From Moringa oleifera (lineage: Eukaryota > Streptophyta > Magnoliopsida > Brassicales > Moringaceae), in the NCBI GenBank assembly GCA_021397835.1, contig JAJFZO010000863.1:992001-1056000 (forward strand): DNA of 64,000 nt. The letters are read 5' to 3'. This document shows positions 22,441 through 36,600 of this stretch, in pieces (position 1 is the stretch's first letter; each line of letters opens with the position of its first letter). Under the pieces are notes generated by a model. It did no database searches, was not told the DNA's origin, and saw only the letters and a list, made by a program, of their open reading frames with translations. Position numbers and translations under genes: made by a program.

Positions 22441-25400
22441 AATGCTAGCAACTTAAGCCTATGAATATCTTATATTTTTACTTGCACTTTATGTATAGTT
22501 AAGGTAATTTTATGTAATAATATATACATTTTGTGTAATGATATTTACATTTTTTTAGTCACACTATATAATAAAAGACTCAAGAATTGACAAATAATAA
22601 AATCACATGTACACTGACAATTTTAATCGTCATTTGCAATTGTAATACATTGTATATCATCACAAACTCAATGCGTCTAACGTATATCATTTACATTAAA
22701 AAAAACATAATTAATAAAAGACTCAAGCATTATGATTGGTGAAGTCTAGGGGGTTTGTATTTCAATGTGTGTCCATCATCTTATGGTAAAAAATCTCATA
22801 AGTTATCTCGTTCGTTAAGAACATTGATAGTTATAAATTTAACCTAATTGCTTAGGAAAGTAAAAATGATGATAACTAACTTAAGTGCTCATAAAGCAAA
22901 AATAATGAAAAGCTTAATAGTTAGTTTGTTGTGAAATCTTTTTGTTCATCATCAACTTAAAGGAGAAGTAGGCAGCATGATGTCTCATCAAAGTGCAAAT
23001 AAATCTATTTTTACATTAGAGTTACAAGCATCCATCACATGCAAGATATTTGCAAACTCGGGGATATCCTTCTGTGTCCATGTACAGTAATCAAATATCT
23101 CAATCCATTTCCTACGAGGTGGATACATGCCATCAATTAATGTGCTTAGCAACATTATAAGAGATGAGCAACTGATAAAAATAAAAAGTGTTGGTTAAAT
23201 GACCCATATAAAACTAATTAAAAAACATAACAATGTTAAATTTTAAACTTACTATGTTTACCTCATGCCAAGGACGTTGCCTCTCACCCAACATAAATTG
23301 TCTTCACTTTAATCATGATTGGAGTAATTGACATTATATGGATACCTTAAAAATTATAATCGAGCTGCAAGGACAATATTCTATAAAATAAAGTTCAAAA
23401 TTGTAAATTACATATTAATTTGTACAAATTTTAATATTTTACTAGAAAAAGATATAAAAGAGTTAGATATAGACATATATCTACCAAGCAAGTCCTTTGG
23501 TCGCGCCTCATAAGCGATTGTGATCAGCATTTCCATGAGATCTAGAGATAAGCTTCCATGTGTTGTACAACAAAAGAATGAAAGTCAATGAAAGTTAATT
23601 GAATCATTTGTAATGTAGAAATAGTTAGTATATTTGACTTATCGAATCCTTCAACCATTTTTCGTTCTTTTTTAAAAACCCAAAGGAATAAAGAGAAAGA
23701 TTCTTTAAAGGCCAATGAAACAACTAAGATAAAGAAAGTTCATGTAATTAGTATATTTGAAATTCTATTAAGTGATTAAATAATGCAAACGAAGTATGAT
23801 TTCACAACCTTATATTTGATGCCCTATATGCCTTATGCTTAATGACCAGAGCAGGGTTTGACTGAGTATCAATATCAGCCATAACCTTTTTTGTGACATT
23901 TGGCTAGGTATACAAAGGTTGCAACTCCACGATCTTAATCAATTCAAAGGGTTCTTTAGCACTCTGAGTAGCTTGAAGATATTTTCAAAGTCAGTTCCAT
24001 TCGATGCAATGGCACAATAAGTGGCACAACCTCCTCATCTGCCTATATGATTGCCACTTTTATTAATCAAGTTAATATCATCTTAGGGTTGGGTCCTGTA
24101 TTCCTATAGACAGTCATCATTGATGTCCATAATTGCTACATCTTCATTGGATGTGGTTCCAATGTTCTATAGACTTATTACAGCCATAAAACCCATGCCA
24201 CATTGACTAAAATGTTAGTAAATAACATAAAACACTTTAATATAAAAAAATTATATGAAAAAGAAAAACTATAAATATTTGATCACCGTGAGATTTAGTG
24301 TTTGGTGGAAAATTAAAGTACTTGTCTCAAGGGACGGGACATTTAAGCCTTATGAGAGTGCTAGGTTACAGCCATCATCTCTGCATGTTATGCCTTCTAA
24401 TGTCAAGCACTCTCATAAAGCTCATCAATGGTGTGCTCCATCCTCCAAAGCCCGAAGTTAGGTTACTAATGCATAAGTGCCCTCTCCTCAAGGCAGTATT
24501 CCATTGGATGATGGTTCATAGGGAAGGCATCATGCATATCTTAAAGGAATCAGTCTTGTAGAAGATTTAAAAAAAAAAAGAATTCAATTAAAATTAAGAT
24601 CGAATATAAGCATCAAAATTGGAAATAACTCATTTGTAATTATATACTTACCTTATGCTTCACCCTTTTAGTAGCTAGTGTATGCGATGCATCAATAACC
24701 ATGGTGATCGTTACATTAGAAAGAAATGTGATATGGTACCACATCTCACTTTTGCTCTTTATAACAAACGGTTGAGAACTTCTATCATTCATTCCTTGCC
24801 AATACAACATCTCATTTTCTACAACATAGGGCTAAGAAACTTTATTATAATAGTCTACAAAATAACATGTAAAAAGCATAATGATCATGGGCTTAAAAGT
24901 ATAAAATGAAAAAAAATTGTTTATGGATGGTGAGATATTGGTCGATGAGTACTGATAAAGCGAGGTTTGCTTAGCCTTCACCTGACCACTTCTTTCCCAA
25001 TCTTAAGCGTGTTCTTTAAAGCAAAAAATTATGTAAAAAACATCATTTGGTATAAGTCAGTGTCTTGTACTAAAATATACAAAAGACATGACGCTACACG
25101 AGAATAACATAACAATATATGAAAAATAATACTCGGAGTCAATGTAACAATTCATAGAAATATTACAAATATGCAAAACATGGTATAAAAAATATTATAC
25201 ATAATCAAGAAAATAATTCATGTGACTATTACACACAATAAGCATCACAAATCATACTCGCATTATAGTAATACATGAAAATAAGTCAAGTAAATAAGGC
25301 ATGACACATGTGGGATATTACACACTAATAATACAACAAAACACAAAAATATTACATGTAGTACCAATAAAACACTAAGTAATTAAATTTGAAAGCTTAA

Positions 25401-26399
25401 ATTATTGCATGTTTACCAACAATGTCCAACTAAAGCCATGAACATTATATTTGACTTTGTTTTCATGGGTATGCTTGCAATTGCATATGATTCATTAGAA
25501 GTTTTCAATTAAGATCTCGTATACCAATGACCCTTAGAGAAAATTGTTGAAGGAATTAAAGTGCTTGACCAGGTTGAATACCTTTTCGAAATCTCCTTGC
25601 GCTCATACTACCCCATGATGAAGTTGTGTAGGATATAAACACAATGAAAATTTCTTTGCATCATTCTCTTGTTAGAACTATTCAATAAGAATTTGATCAT
25701 ATTTCTTTGGCCTTCAAAGTATCTTGTTAGCCATCTTTAATTGGCTCAAAAATGTAGTATTTAACACCTTATCGAATTTCAATGATTGATGAGGTAAAAA
25801 TTCACCTTCAAAACCTCAAGCTATAGCTATCTAGCTAGAATTGCATTTTATCATATGGATCACCACTTTGAGTATTACACTTCTTTGATGAATTTAACCT
25901 CCATTAGCACTTTTACCTTCTTTTTAATCACTTATTGTATTTCCTTGGAGAAAGTTATCTCTTTCTTTTTTTGTCAAATCAATTTGACAATTGGGCTTGC
26001 GCTCAGTTTATGAACAACTATCTCTAAACAAATACTTGTCATGTCTACCACAGTTCATGCAAACACATCAATGCTAGATTTAAAAACTCTATTAGGTGGT
26101 CTCACTCCTACTTCTCGAGTTTTATGCCAACTCTAGTTATTTGGTTTAATGTTTCTTTAATTTAAGCCAATGATTTCATTGCCTCAATTTGCACTAATTA
26201 CCTCTCATATCTCTGATCCATATTAATTTGGCATGTCGCTTGAGGTTTTTACCTCAGTAATGTCAAGTAACATTGATATGCCATTTGCTAAGCTCCTTTC
26301 ACTATGGCCACCCAATCTAAAGCAAGAAACTTCATTACTAAGTGGTGTGATGATGTGATGGCTTGCTTGGCATTCAAACATAGTCGCTCAATTAGTGCG
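22441..26399. other. Repeat-derived spacer
   Basis: No intact gene is visible. On the minus strand, 22980-23115 reads as a short conserved-looking peptide (MYPPRRKWIEIFDYCTWTQK and DIPEFANILHVMDACNS). I cannot assign it; it may come from an eroded transposon protein. The remainder is AT-rich with stops in all frames. Confidence 0.4.
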
Positions 26400-28100
26400 T
26401 TATAAGTGATGGTACTTTCACATAAGGAAATTCAGCATGACCACCTTTTATGCTGACGTTGTTTTGCGGTGATTGATAAGGTGATGACACCTTCAATGGG
26501 CACATTGCATCTGTCAAAGGCTATTAATGAAGTGTGGGATGGTCTTAAACCTCTTTACTTAAATCTAACATTTCAGAAGCTTAATAATATAGAATATTAG
26601 TTAAACTTTCATTATCACTTAAATTTTATTTTATGTTTTTGTTGGCCACTCTAAGGATGAAAAACAATGGTGCAAGGTGATAACTTTGTCCAAGTTTGCA
26701 TCAAAAGAATTTATATCATTGTTCATTTTAGGATGTTTCTAAACTTCATAACACTCCTCTCTCTTCCTTGCATATGCCTTTCTTCTTGATGACGTTTTTC
26801 CCTCGTATGCTAATCTGTAGGTTACCATGTTCACACCTTATTTACTAATAATAAAATTAATATACTGCATGTCTTAGTCGTTGTTAACCACCTGTACATT
26901 CTATTAAGGCTAAATGACTAGCTTGTCCCTTTGTCTCTACTTCTCTCTTAGCCTTCTCCTCTATGTGGGCATTAGGCTCATTCTCCAAGGCTTGTTGACA
27001 TACCTAAAGAAGCATGCTTGTTGTTCATGACCTCAATAAAAGTGAACTTTAGGTCTGGCAATATCATTTCGACCACCTCACTTGAAGGTTATTCTTAATT
27101 TGCATTAAAATATATTTTTTAAAAGTAACAAGTAAGGTATACTTTTTTTTTGCCTTTGTCAAAGCGGTGTCGACCTTTTGGACTTCTTCCACACCACATC
27201 TATCTCGATCACCATTGCTCCTTCACTTTCTCCATCCTTCCTTATCTTATTGAGACAAAACCAATGGAACTTTTGACTTCTGTTCCTTTTTAGTTTTCAA
27301 TAATTTTAGCAATTAGTGCTACTTCAAGCTTTGTCTTGTGATCCTCATTTTGATTAATACATTTCTCCACCTTCACCGATAAATCCTAAAGATTTTAGAG
27401 TTTTTCTACTTAAGGCATCATGGAAAGCCCCCACCATATTCCTTCCTTCACCGTTGACATTGCTATTGACTAATCTAAGCTTCTTCTTGATATAATTTTA
27501 GGGAGCTTGACACAAAACAAGTTAGTTGTCTCCTATTTTTTAGTCATGCTACTCGTAAAGCACTGTGGGAGCATCCACTCAAATGATTCAAAACATTTAA
27601 TAGAATTAATAAGGAAAGAGTTATACCATTGTGGACAACTTTCACTAAGGTAATGATAAAGACTGCTTTTCATGGCATTCGATAATCATGGAGGTTTTTC
27701 ATGGTTACAAACTCATAAAATGGTCTTGCAGATTCTCTAAGTCATCACAACTATCAATCTAAAGGGGTTTGAACTTTAATGGTAAAAATTTTGCAAAGAT
27801 CTTGATTACTAATAAGCACCCCGCTGTCTGTTGGTACTCCAAATTATCAAGACCGTTCTTGTTCATTTTAGACATTCATGAAAATTTGTATTGCTTCTTA
27901 ATCTCACTCATTTCTCCTTCTCTGGGATGACAAGAGGTATACAAACACTTACTTTCCACTTTTTTTTTCCTTTGACCTATTTAGCTACTTTTTTATCTTC
28001 ATCTTTTACTTTTGGTTCGTAATGATTTTGTGCCACTTTGTCTACTTCCTTTGGTAACACTAGGGCTAATAAGTTATGCATTAAAAGTTGAAGGTAATGT
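26400..28100 (-). pseudogene. Eroded LTR-retrotransposon gag-like remnant
   Basis: Scattered minus-strand peptides fit the layout of plant Ty3 gag: an LENLQDHFMSL stretch, a small-residue helix region, then NRRQLTCFV at about 27540, followed by Lys/Glu-rich linker peptides. Each piece is separated by stops and frame changes. No LTR or polymerase region could be attached to it, so the element is old and partial. Confidence 0.35.
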
Positions 28101-29590
28101 TGTCCTCCTTTAGAAATTTATCAGTGAACCAAAATATTGAGGATGTTATTTTGGTCCATACGTTAGCTTAAAGCTATCAGCGTATTAACTTAGAGAAATA
28201 TGGGATAAGGATAACGAGGAAAAGTAGTGGGTCTCACTTATGAATAAGGCAAGATAGTTGGTACTTATGTGTAAAATAAAGTCATGGGTAAGGGTAAGAT
28301 CATGTGTGAAGTCATGCTTACTAGGATTTGGGGGGAGGTAAGATGGCATGGGAGGTAATTCTAACCTATAAGGTCATTCCTACAGTTATTATTGGCTGTA
28401 GTGAGTGTAAGGTTGTAATGCCATAGATAGTGGCAACGAGGAAATCATTGAAGGGCATGTTGTGATAAGGGGATGGGTAGACTAAGTGTTGACATAAGCT
28501 ATCGATAGTGGATTTTAGGACAAATTGGTTTTCTTTTTCCATTACTTGACTAGCTAAATGGGTTTTCGGTGGCATGGTTATCAAAGTGATTGAGCTATTT
28601 ATGGCTTTTTCATTGTAGTTCCCACAAACAACACTAATGATGCTAATTAAATATATCAGGTAACAAAAGGATCTCCAAGAGATGATGGATGATGAATGGA
28701 TTAAGAAAATTTGTAAGACTAAAAAAATGATCAAGGGTCCGTCACTATGCGACTGGGGTACTCTCCAACATATAAATCAATGATGGTTTTTATAGAGCTT
28801 TGTCATGGAAATGATAGCTTGAATGTATCATACTTGAGCTTTTGCTTTTACATCATGGTCAAAAAGAATATTGGTCATTTTAAAATGAAACGGCTTGTCC
28901 ATGTAGTGATTTTTTAACCTTCTGACTATGTCTTGTTTTTCGATTCTTAATTTATTATAAGCACTCATTGACCATGTGGTTGCCCAATTGGCACATTAGC
29001 GTCGTCCTTGTTGATAAAAGGTCTCTTACACTCTAACCAACTTAACTTTATTGTTTAGCACCCTTTTCTAAAACGCATGCCTTTAAATGAGACAAACCAA
29101 ACCAACCCATTTATTATGGCCTTTCTATGGGGCTTGATCTGAATATAATGCCATCAATATATTTTAGTTTTTTATATTCTTTGATGTTTTAACAATGGAT
29201 TTATTAACCTTGATGAATTAGCTACAACCAAAAGATTCAAATGTCATTTTATTGAGGTCATTATGTTTGTTCTTGATTTAAGGAATTATACTAATATATT
29301 CGAGTGGAGTAATATGTTTTCTTTAATAAAGTTTATCACTTTACTTTGTATCTCATGTTTTTACTATATATTTACTATAAGAAATCAATATGTGAAAATT
29401 TTGTTTTTCATTTTAGTTTGTGTTTAGTTTTGTGGAAATGATGAAAAAATATGAAAGCGAAATTTTGAAAAAGGTAAATGAAGATCAATCCTTAACTTAT
29501 TGATTAATATGGAATTTACATTTGCACCTAGTTAAAGACTTCGCGATATTTGTGGGCATGAGGCCTTGGCTCTTTTCAGCTCTACACTCT
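28101..29590. other. Spacer without a supported gene
   Basis: A 122-codon minus-strand frame (28366-28734) has no recognisable domain and lies next to the eroded gag-like remnant; it may be part of the same repeat. No other signal was found. Confidence 0.4.
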
Positions 29591-29749
29591 CTTAAGAAAT
29601 GACAATGTAATTGAAATGCAAAATTAAAGGATGTTGTTCATTGCAGATGTGATGGTACTCACTTAAAAGTAGCTTTGATACTTGCAAAATGAATGAAAAC
29701 AAAATTAAAATTAAAAAGTAATAATGATAGTCAATATAAGTAGTTGACA

Positions 29750-30065
29750 CATAGATACCGCTATAAAAATGATCGATAAACAAATAGTTGATACATAAAT
29801 GATCAATAGATATACGATTGATAAAACGATAGATAAATAATATACAATCAAATAGATTGATAATCAAATAGATAATCAATAAGTAAATGATCAATAGATA
29901 AATAATCAATAAATAAACAATTAATAAATAAACAAACATTGATAAGTAAATAAATAATATATGAATGATCGACAAATAAATGTTTGATAGATAATCAATA
30001 TATAGATGATCAGTAAATGAATGATTGATGGATGAATAAATAGTTAGTATATAAGTTGAGTCAGT
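29750..30065. repeat. AT-rich minisatellite of GATAAATAATCAATAGATA-type units
   Basis: Short units made of (A/G)ATCAATA(A/G)ATAAA and GATTGATA repeat imperfectly over about 300 bp. The Ile/Tyr/Leu-rich minus-strand frame across it is low-complexity translation of the repeat, not a gene. Confidence 0.7.
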
Positions 30066-31008
30066 AAATAAAAAAGTTGATAAAAAATATGTTAACCATT
30101 TATTTCAAGCACATCAACTATCATTTCTTATAAAAATATATAATCGAAATATCAACAATTGATATATTGGTGATTGGTAAATAAATTTGAAATAAATGAT
30201 AGCTAAATGCATTTGAAACCTATATTCAAAATTGATGGTTGAGATAGGAAAAAACTTCTCGACAAATCAATTTTAGAGTTTTAACTAAATATTAAAATAA
30301 CCAAAACAAAAACTTTAAAAAAAATCAAAATCAAAATCAAAATAAACAAAATACCTAATTTTGATAAATTTAAATCTTTATCTAATTTATTACCAAAAAA
30401 ATCACAAATTACTTTAAATTAAAATTTTGAATCTTGATATATGGATCTAAAAACTTTAAACTAAAATTTGAAAGTAAGTGAGTTTATAAAATTTATAATT
30501 TAATAAGAAATATTAAGTTTGTAAATTTAAAGAATGAAATAAAAAAATAAGAGGACAAAACAGAAAGAGAATAATTAAATTTAATGTATATCTAATAAAA
30601 TAAAAAATAAAATTTATACATAAAAATAATTACAAATTTTTATGAAAAAATTAAAAAATAAATAAATTTACAATTAAAATTGCATTTAATTCATCACCTA
30701 AATTTTAGGTTTTTTAAACAAATCACCTTTTTAAAGGACCCAGCCTCATCTTTAATCCGAGAGCCCATAGGTACCCAACAGCTTAATGGATGTCTCATAG
30801 ACTGGGTCCCACCCACAAACTCGCTTCACACATTTCAGATTTTATGAAGAAAAAGGAAAATGAAGAAAACATGCAAAAGGGTCCATCAGCATCATCACCA
30901 CCTTCACGGTTTCACCTTCACTGTAACAACTAACACAGGACGTGCCTACTACCCATTTCAATAATTCAACACAAAGTTTCAGACGCAAAAAGGGAGCACA
31001 CAAGTGCG
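30066..31008. other. Promoter-proximal AT-rich spacer
   Basis: The first 650 bp are extremely A-rich with no structure I can name. From about 30730 the composition becomes more balanced as the promoter of the dioxygenase-like gene begins. Confidence 0.4.
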
Positions 31009-31016
31009 TATATATA
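31009..31016 (+). promoter_or_regulatory. TATA box of the dioxygenase-like gene
   Basis: TATATATA followed by CCCC lies about 95 nt upstream of the ATG at 31112. This leaves a 5' leader of roughly 60-70 nt, a normal plant arrangement. Confidence 0.55.
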
Positions 31017-31111
31017 CCCCTTTTTAAAAGCAGCCTCCATCGCCTTCTTTTCCTTGGTTGCTGCACTGGTTCATTGGTTGATATATTCTTATAATTTTAT
31101 TGTCTGCATCG

Positions 31112-33602
31112 ATGGCTATGATGCGCACTAGGAGCCAGTTAAGCATATCAGCGCCACCGCCGTCTCCGATCCCAACAGCTGCAGGATCGCGCTCCGCTGC
31201 CAATGAGATCTTAGCAGAATTCATCGAGAAGTCACTGCACGTGCCAGACCTCACCTTGCCCGACCCTCACTTCCAGGCCACTGCCACGCGTCACCCTATT
31301 CCTGCCCAGATCGATCTACGGTTGCTGGCCTCCAGGCGAGGCGATTCTGTCGATCAGCTTCTGAGATCGGCTCGCGAGTTCGGCGCCTTCCGGATCGGCT
31401 GTCACGGGATTTCCAGCGAGGAGCTGCGGTCGCTGGTGAGGGAAGCCGGGCGGATCTTTGGGCTTTTGGAGGAGAAAGACACGGGGTTTCGCAGAAACTT
31501 TGGTGGAAACAGGGACGAGATTGTGTGGGCTCGATCATGGAAGGACAGGATGCAATGGGCGCGAGAGTATATCGGCGCTGAAAGATATCGGAGTTTCAGG
31601 TAAACAGAAAATAAAAATTTTAAAAAAAAATTGAGTCCTCCATTAACATGCAGCTTCCGTAAAACTAAGGCTAAATCGGGTCTGACACATGCTGTTAGTT
31701 TGGGCGACTTAAAACCAAAACGTGGCCTCGGTGCTTCATCTTTGGGCTGTGCAGGGATGGGTTTTTGAGTCACCCCTTCCATTTTTCGGGCAACAACCGA
31801 TCATGGGCCACAATATTTTGAAGTGTTGGCCCATGAATCTGTGTAAGGACGTAGCTGGCTTATTGCTAGAAGACTTGTTTGCATTGTTTATACTATTCTG
31901 ATCATCACTCATTCAGATGAATATTACTAGGTTTCTGCTTGATACAGAGACAATTAATGAGAAGGAAGAGTATAGTACGAGAACTTGGTAAACCACCAAG
32001 CATGTTTCTTTAGATGTCTCATGGCTAAGTTTGCTGAATAGCTACCACTATAGGACAAGTTATATTAACACTAGGATAATGTTTGGTTTGCTAAAATCAA
32101 TCAACTGCATAGAAACATAGCATTCTGAAGTTCAAAGCTCGGAAGAGGCTTACATTATATTCAGAAATTTTGCTATTTTCTTTACTTAGATGTTTCAAAG
32201 AGAAAAATGGAGAGGAAATGGAAGTATAGAACTTACATGCTTTGCTTGGTTATAGCAGATAGATGGGACAGAATTATTTGCAATTTTTGTTTTCCATTAT
32301 CCTGTTTAAGTGAAGAATGACATCCAATAGATTTTCAAGTGAAATAAAGATCAGAGACTTAAATTACATATAAAATTGGAACTATATCTCTCCAAGTTCT
32401 CTCAATTAGGAGGAATTAAAAGAACATGAGAAGACATTGGAGAAAGATTGAGGATAACCTCCAAAACCTCTTTTCTCCTTGTGAAGATCTGCCTAAAACA
32501 CGTCTCTGATGCATGGTCCTTTCCTGCGTCCTCTGTGCTCTCCATTAGAGAAGAGCCCTTAGTCAAGGATCAATCTTCCATTTTGCATTTAGGATCAAAC
32601 CCATGGAAACATACTAATTTCAGAGGAGCACTTGAATGTATGTGGAGATATGAATTTATATTTAGGTTATTCATGTGATCTGTAAATTCAGGATTAGGAT
32701 ATTCCTTATCATGAGAGAAAATAAAAAAAGGTATTGTCGACAGAGAGTTGTCTGTAGTTGAACAGACAACTTATAATTGTCCGTAGTTGTTCAGTGATCA
32801 TGAACTGTAGCTTTACCAAGAGCACCATGCATGAATACTTATGATTGTTTTACCATCATTTGCAGTCAAGAGATGGAGAATGTTACCCTTAAACTCGACG
32901 CAATCGCAGAAAAATTAGGCCAAGTGATAGTGGATAATGCAGGCAAGCAATCGGGGAAGAGAGTCCAAAAGGGAGAATCAGTTCTTAGTGTCTATAGATA
33001 CAACCACGACAACGTAGTGGAACAAAGCCCTCCACTACCCAAAGAGGAAAACAGCGAATCCCGAGACTATACATTCAGCCTCCACCTTCCCGCCAAGAAC
33101 TGTGAGTTCCGCATCCAATCAGCGCGAGGTCCTCTGTCTTTCCACGCCGACCCAGACGCTGTTGTAGTCACATTTGGGCAGCAGCTTGAGGTAAACACTA
33201 GACTACATCTCACTCTTTTGTTTTGCTTGCATGGTCTGCATGGCTGGGACAAGTTCCAGCTGTGTGCCTCTTAGGTGAGTTGTTGTTTTGGGCTGGAAGT
33301 TATGTAGAAGCCCATATGGATAATAGTAAATGCAAGCCGTTTAAGAGATTTAACTAGAAATTGCACTTGTGACACAGGCATGGAGCCTGGGCGACTTCAG
33401 ATGTGTTTCAGGGGAAATATTGTATCAGCCAGACATCCATGGATCCAGAGCTTCTTTCTCCATAGAGCTTAAGTATTCATCTCATTTAACTCACAGATAT
33501 AACAGAAGTAACTATAGTAAATTGATCACCATGACAGATCAGATCCTGATTGCTATCATCCTTTCTTTCATATACTACATATTGGTATCCATATTTTCTT
33601 GA
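31112..33602 (+). CDS. Degenerate 2-oxoglutarate/Fe(II) dioxygenase-like protein with C-terminal hydrophobic tail
   Basis: Three exons (31112-31599, 32866-33190, 33378-33602) join in consistent phase to 345 residues; ATG 31112 is the first in-frame ATG after the TATA box. Residues 63-130 match a DIOX_N-type domain (IPAQIDLRLL, REFGAFRIGCHGIS, EAGRIFGLLEEKD). The C-terminal half carries the late core strands (PDAVVVTFGQQLEAWSLGDF, then RCVSGEILYQPD, RASFSIELKYS), equivalent to PGALVVNIGDxLQxxSNGxYKSVxHR in active enzymes. The distal iron-binding His is Ser (CVSG), and the loop normally between HxD and PGALVV is missing, so catalysis is doubtful. The protein ends in a strongly hydrophobic stretch (QILIAIILSFIYYILVSIFS), a possible tail anchor. 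It is probably a catalytically dead member of the family; its biological role is unknown to me. Confidence 0.75.
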
Positions 33603-36600
33603 TTCACAAAATTATAGAATTTCAAAGTGCCAAAACTAGAAACATATTTTGTTTTTTGTCATTCATTTGTTGTATAGTTTGAGAGCCATGGCTGAAGAGT
33701 GTTTGGGTATTGAGAAAATGTTGGCCATACAAAATTCCTGTTGTACTTGCAAAAGTGAAACATTCTGCTGATTTTCTTTTTCTTCATTTCAATTAGTTGC
33801 TTGTTTTGCTGTTTGGTGGAAAAGAAAATGGATCAGTCTGACATTGCAGTTCTTGGGGACTGCAATTGTGAACGTTTTGTATCTTATAGAATATTTCTTT
33901 AGACCACATTTTCAATTATTGACTGTCCCATATCTGCTGCAAAGTTTCATGCTTCCTCTGAAAATTTAAGTTTGTTTGTCTGGTTCGCTTCCTGGTAATC
34001 TTACTAGTACAAAAGAGATACATGGAAAAAAACAGTGTCTTTGTCTGCATGTGCTTGTTCTTTCTGGGCTGGAAACTGTGGCTTCTTAGGAAGGTAAGGG
34101 TCCTAAAACTTGGACTGCATGGATTGCATGAATTGCGTTTGAATTGAATTTGTTAGCTGGGTTCTGAGCTCTGAAGGATTTCTTCACCGATCTATCTTGT
34201 TATACAAATTAACATAGTGAACTGATTTATTTTCTAATGGACCAACATAGAGGACGAAAAAGACACATCTTTGATTCCCCTTGACACTCTAAAAAGGAAA
34301 ATGAAAAATATAAACTCAGATTTGCTGGTTAAAATGAATGAAAGGATGGCTGCTTAAAGGATCATGCACCTTCATGGAGAGCCCAGTAGAGTACACAATG
34401 AAGCTTCATTAGTCATTGTATTGATTAGCCTATAATGACGCATGTCTTTTCAGTACGTCCCTAAAAATAAGATTTTATTTAGTTGAGATGTCAACATTAG
34501 GAGGTCCCCCCTAAATCTAATGACACTAACAACTTTAGATTTCATGCCTTTGATTTTATACCTCCAAATTTATTTGAATAGCTGATTAGAGAAAATCCCA
34601 CCAAATATATCTCCACAAGATTTTGCTAAAGTCTTCTCAATCATCTCTTATTACCCACTTGCTAAATATCCACCGACTGTAATAAATTCGCAAAACAAAA
34701 TACAGAATAAAATTATTCAGACCATTTCTTGGGTTTTCGATTCTGTGATTTTATAAATGCACCCACTCAATTTTGGCAATTATACGTTGTCTGTTTGGTG
34801 GGATGAGAAGAAGAAAACGACGCTACATGTGAACGTAAATAGATTATGGACGCAATTAAATGGTATGATTTAGAATTCGTCCTTAGCTTTGGCGTGTAGC
34901 GAGCCCAGCCCATAAAGACAAAATGAAGAACACAGACATGCGCACATGAGAGTCAGCGAATTGTTGATGGACTTCAAGCCCCGTGTGGTCGACGACTCTC
35001 GCCTCCCTCTCTGGATTTAGCTAAGATTTTTGTCTCCCGCTCGTGCACTTAATGCTTACAAAATTACAAAACAATTTATTTTCTTTCTCTCTTATTATAT
35101 AGTAAAACAAAACAATCGTTTTTTTTTTTCCTGAAAGTTTTTCTTTTTATATTTATTATGTCAGTTTTAACTGAATTTTTGTTTTTTGATTTTAATTTTT
35201 TTTTAAAGAGAAATGAGGACAAGTGAGGGTAAGTTAAAGCTGAACTGACCAAAGTAACTGCGGATATTCAGTTCATTCATTGAAGATGCAAATAAAGTTG
35301 TGATTGTTGAATTTTGGTCAAGTCTGCCAGATGGGAGAAGCATTCCCGTAGATGTCACATTAAATGGCATGGATCACATCTGCCTGGTGCATTCATTCTT
35401 TCTTTGACTTCTGTTTACATGTTCAGCTTAAGATTTTATTTTAAATGAGTGGGCTCCCTCTAAATCTGTCTCACGTTCTTCTCTTTATTTTTCTTTTCTC
35501 TGTAAAACTTACGGCATTTCTTGATTTGAGCAGGCAACCCTCAGCAGATGCCGATTCGGGCCTCAGCGCATTCCTGGAAAAATTGTTAGTTTTATTACCG
35601 ATAACAAACTCGGTAGATTCGGTAATTGCACCCTAGTTCAATAATTGGAATCTTGTAGGGCAGTAGCCAGTAGCGTCCCTCACACCAACCAAAACCCAAA
35701 ACCCAACCCAAAAAAAAAAAAAAAAAAGAGAAAAAGGTACCCAATTTTGTATGTTTTGGGGATTAGGCAATGAAATGGATGATGGGAACGTGAGAGCAAA
35801 GCCCAGAATCTCCGGATTTATGTTGGTCCTCTGGTCATTAATCTCACTCGGTTGTCTGTTCTTTGACTGTGTCGTCCTCTCCCTGCAGCTCGCCGACACT
35901 AACTTTCTTCATTTCGCTTTTATATTCCTCTTTATCAATAAGCATCCAGTCTGCCCACTAACACCTCTCCAACATCAACAATACTGGCGACGTGAGAGAT
36001 TAATTAGATATGATGCATGCATGGATTCTTTTCCTCCTCCTGTATTTTCTTTCTGGATGCTACATGGCTCAATATTTATTACATGTACGCAAGGCTTTTT
36101 TGGTCTTTCTCGTGGGACCAATAGGTTATGGTTCTTACAAATTATAGCTAGCTTGTACCCAGAGAGTTTGACTGTCGTACCTCTCTAATTGTATGGCTTC
36201 CCGTATTTACGTGGATAAGCTATAATATATACTATTCGATAGTCTCCATGACTGTTGAGCTTGGTCCAGCCTTCATGAACTGATATCAATTCTACACTCT
36301 TTTCACCCTAATACAGATTCCATTGGTCTCCATAAAGTAGTTTGTCTAATCAGCTATTGCTTATTCTCTGCTGTAAAAAGCATTATATTAGTAAAAGATA
36401 CAAATCATTCACCGGTTTCCAGTACAGCAATGACTTGATTCTGCAATAGGAAAGTTGGAAAATCATAATTAATGGCCATTTGAGAGTAAGTTTTAAGTTC
36501 CACGTGTATTTAATTAAGCTTTATATGTTGGGACCTTTTACTTCTGTTAAAATTTCGAGAACAAACTGTCGGTTCTAATTCAAGGACTGAAAGAGAGCAA

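Noticed and set aside
29592..29975. 127-codon Ile/Tyr/Leu-rich minus-strand frame resembling a membrane protein
   Set aside because: It is the translation of an AT-rich minisatellite.
31296..31782. Long minus-strand frames opposite exon 1 of the dioxygenase-like gene
   Set aside because: They are shadows of the GC-rich coding exon on the other strand; Arg/Ser/Pro-rich with no domain.
35692..35727. Telomere-like AACCC repeats
   Set aside because: Only a few irregular AACCC/AAACCC units followed by an A-run; not the AAACCCT plant telomere repeat.
35751..36188. 145-codon frame with a hydrophobic N-terminal segment
   Set aside because: No recognisable family, no convincing promoter or splice context; it follows a poly(A)-rich repeat and is probably chance.
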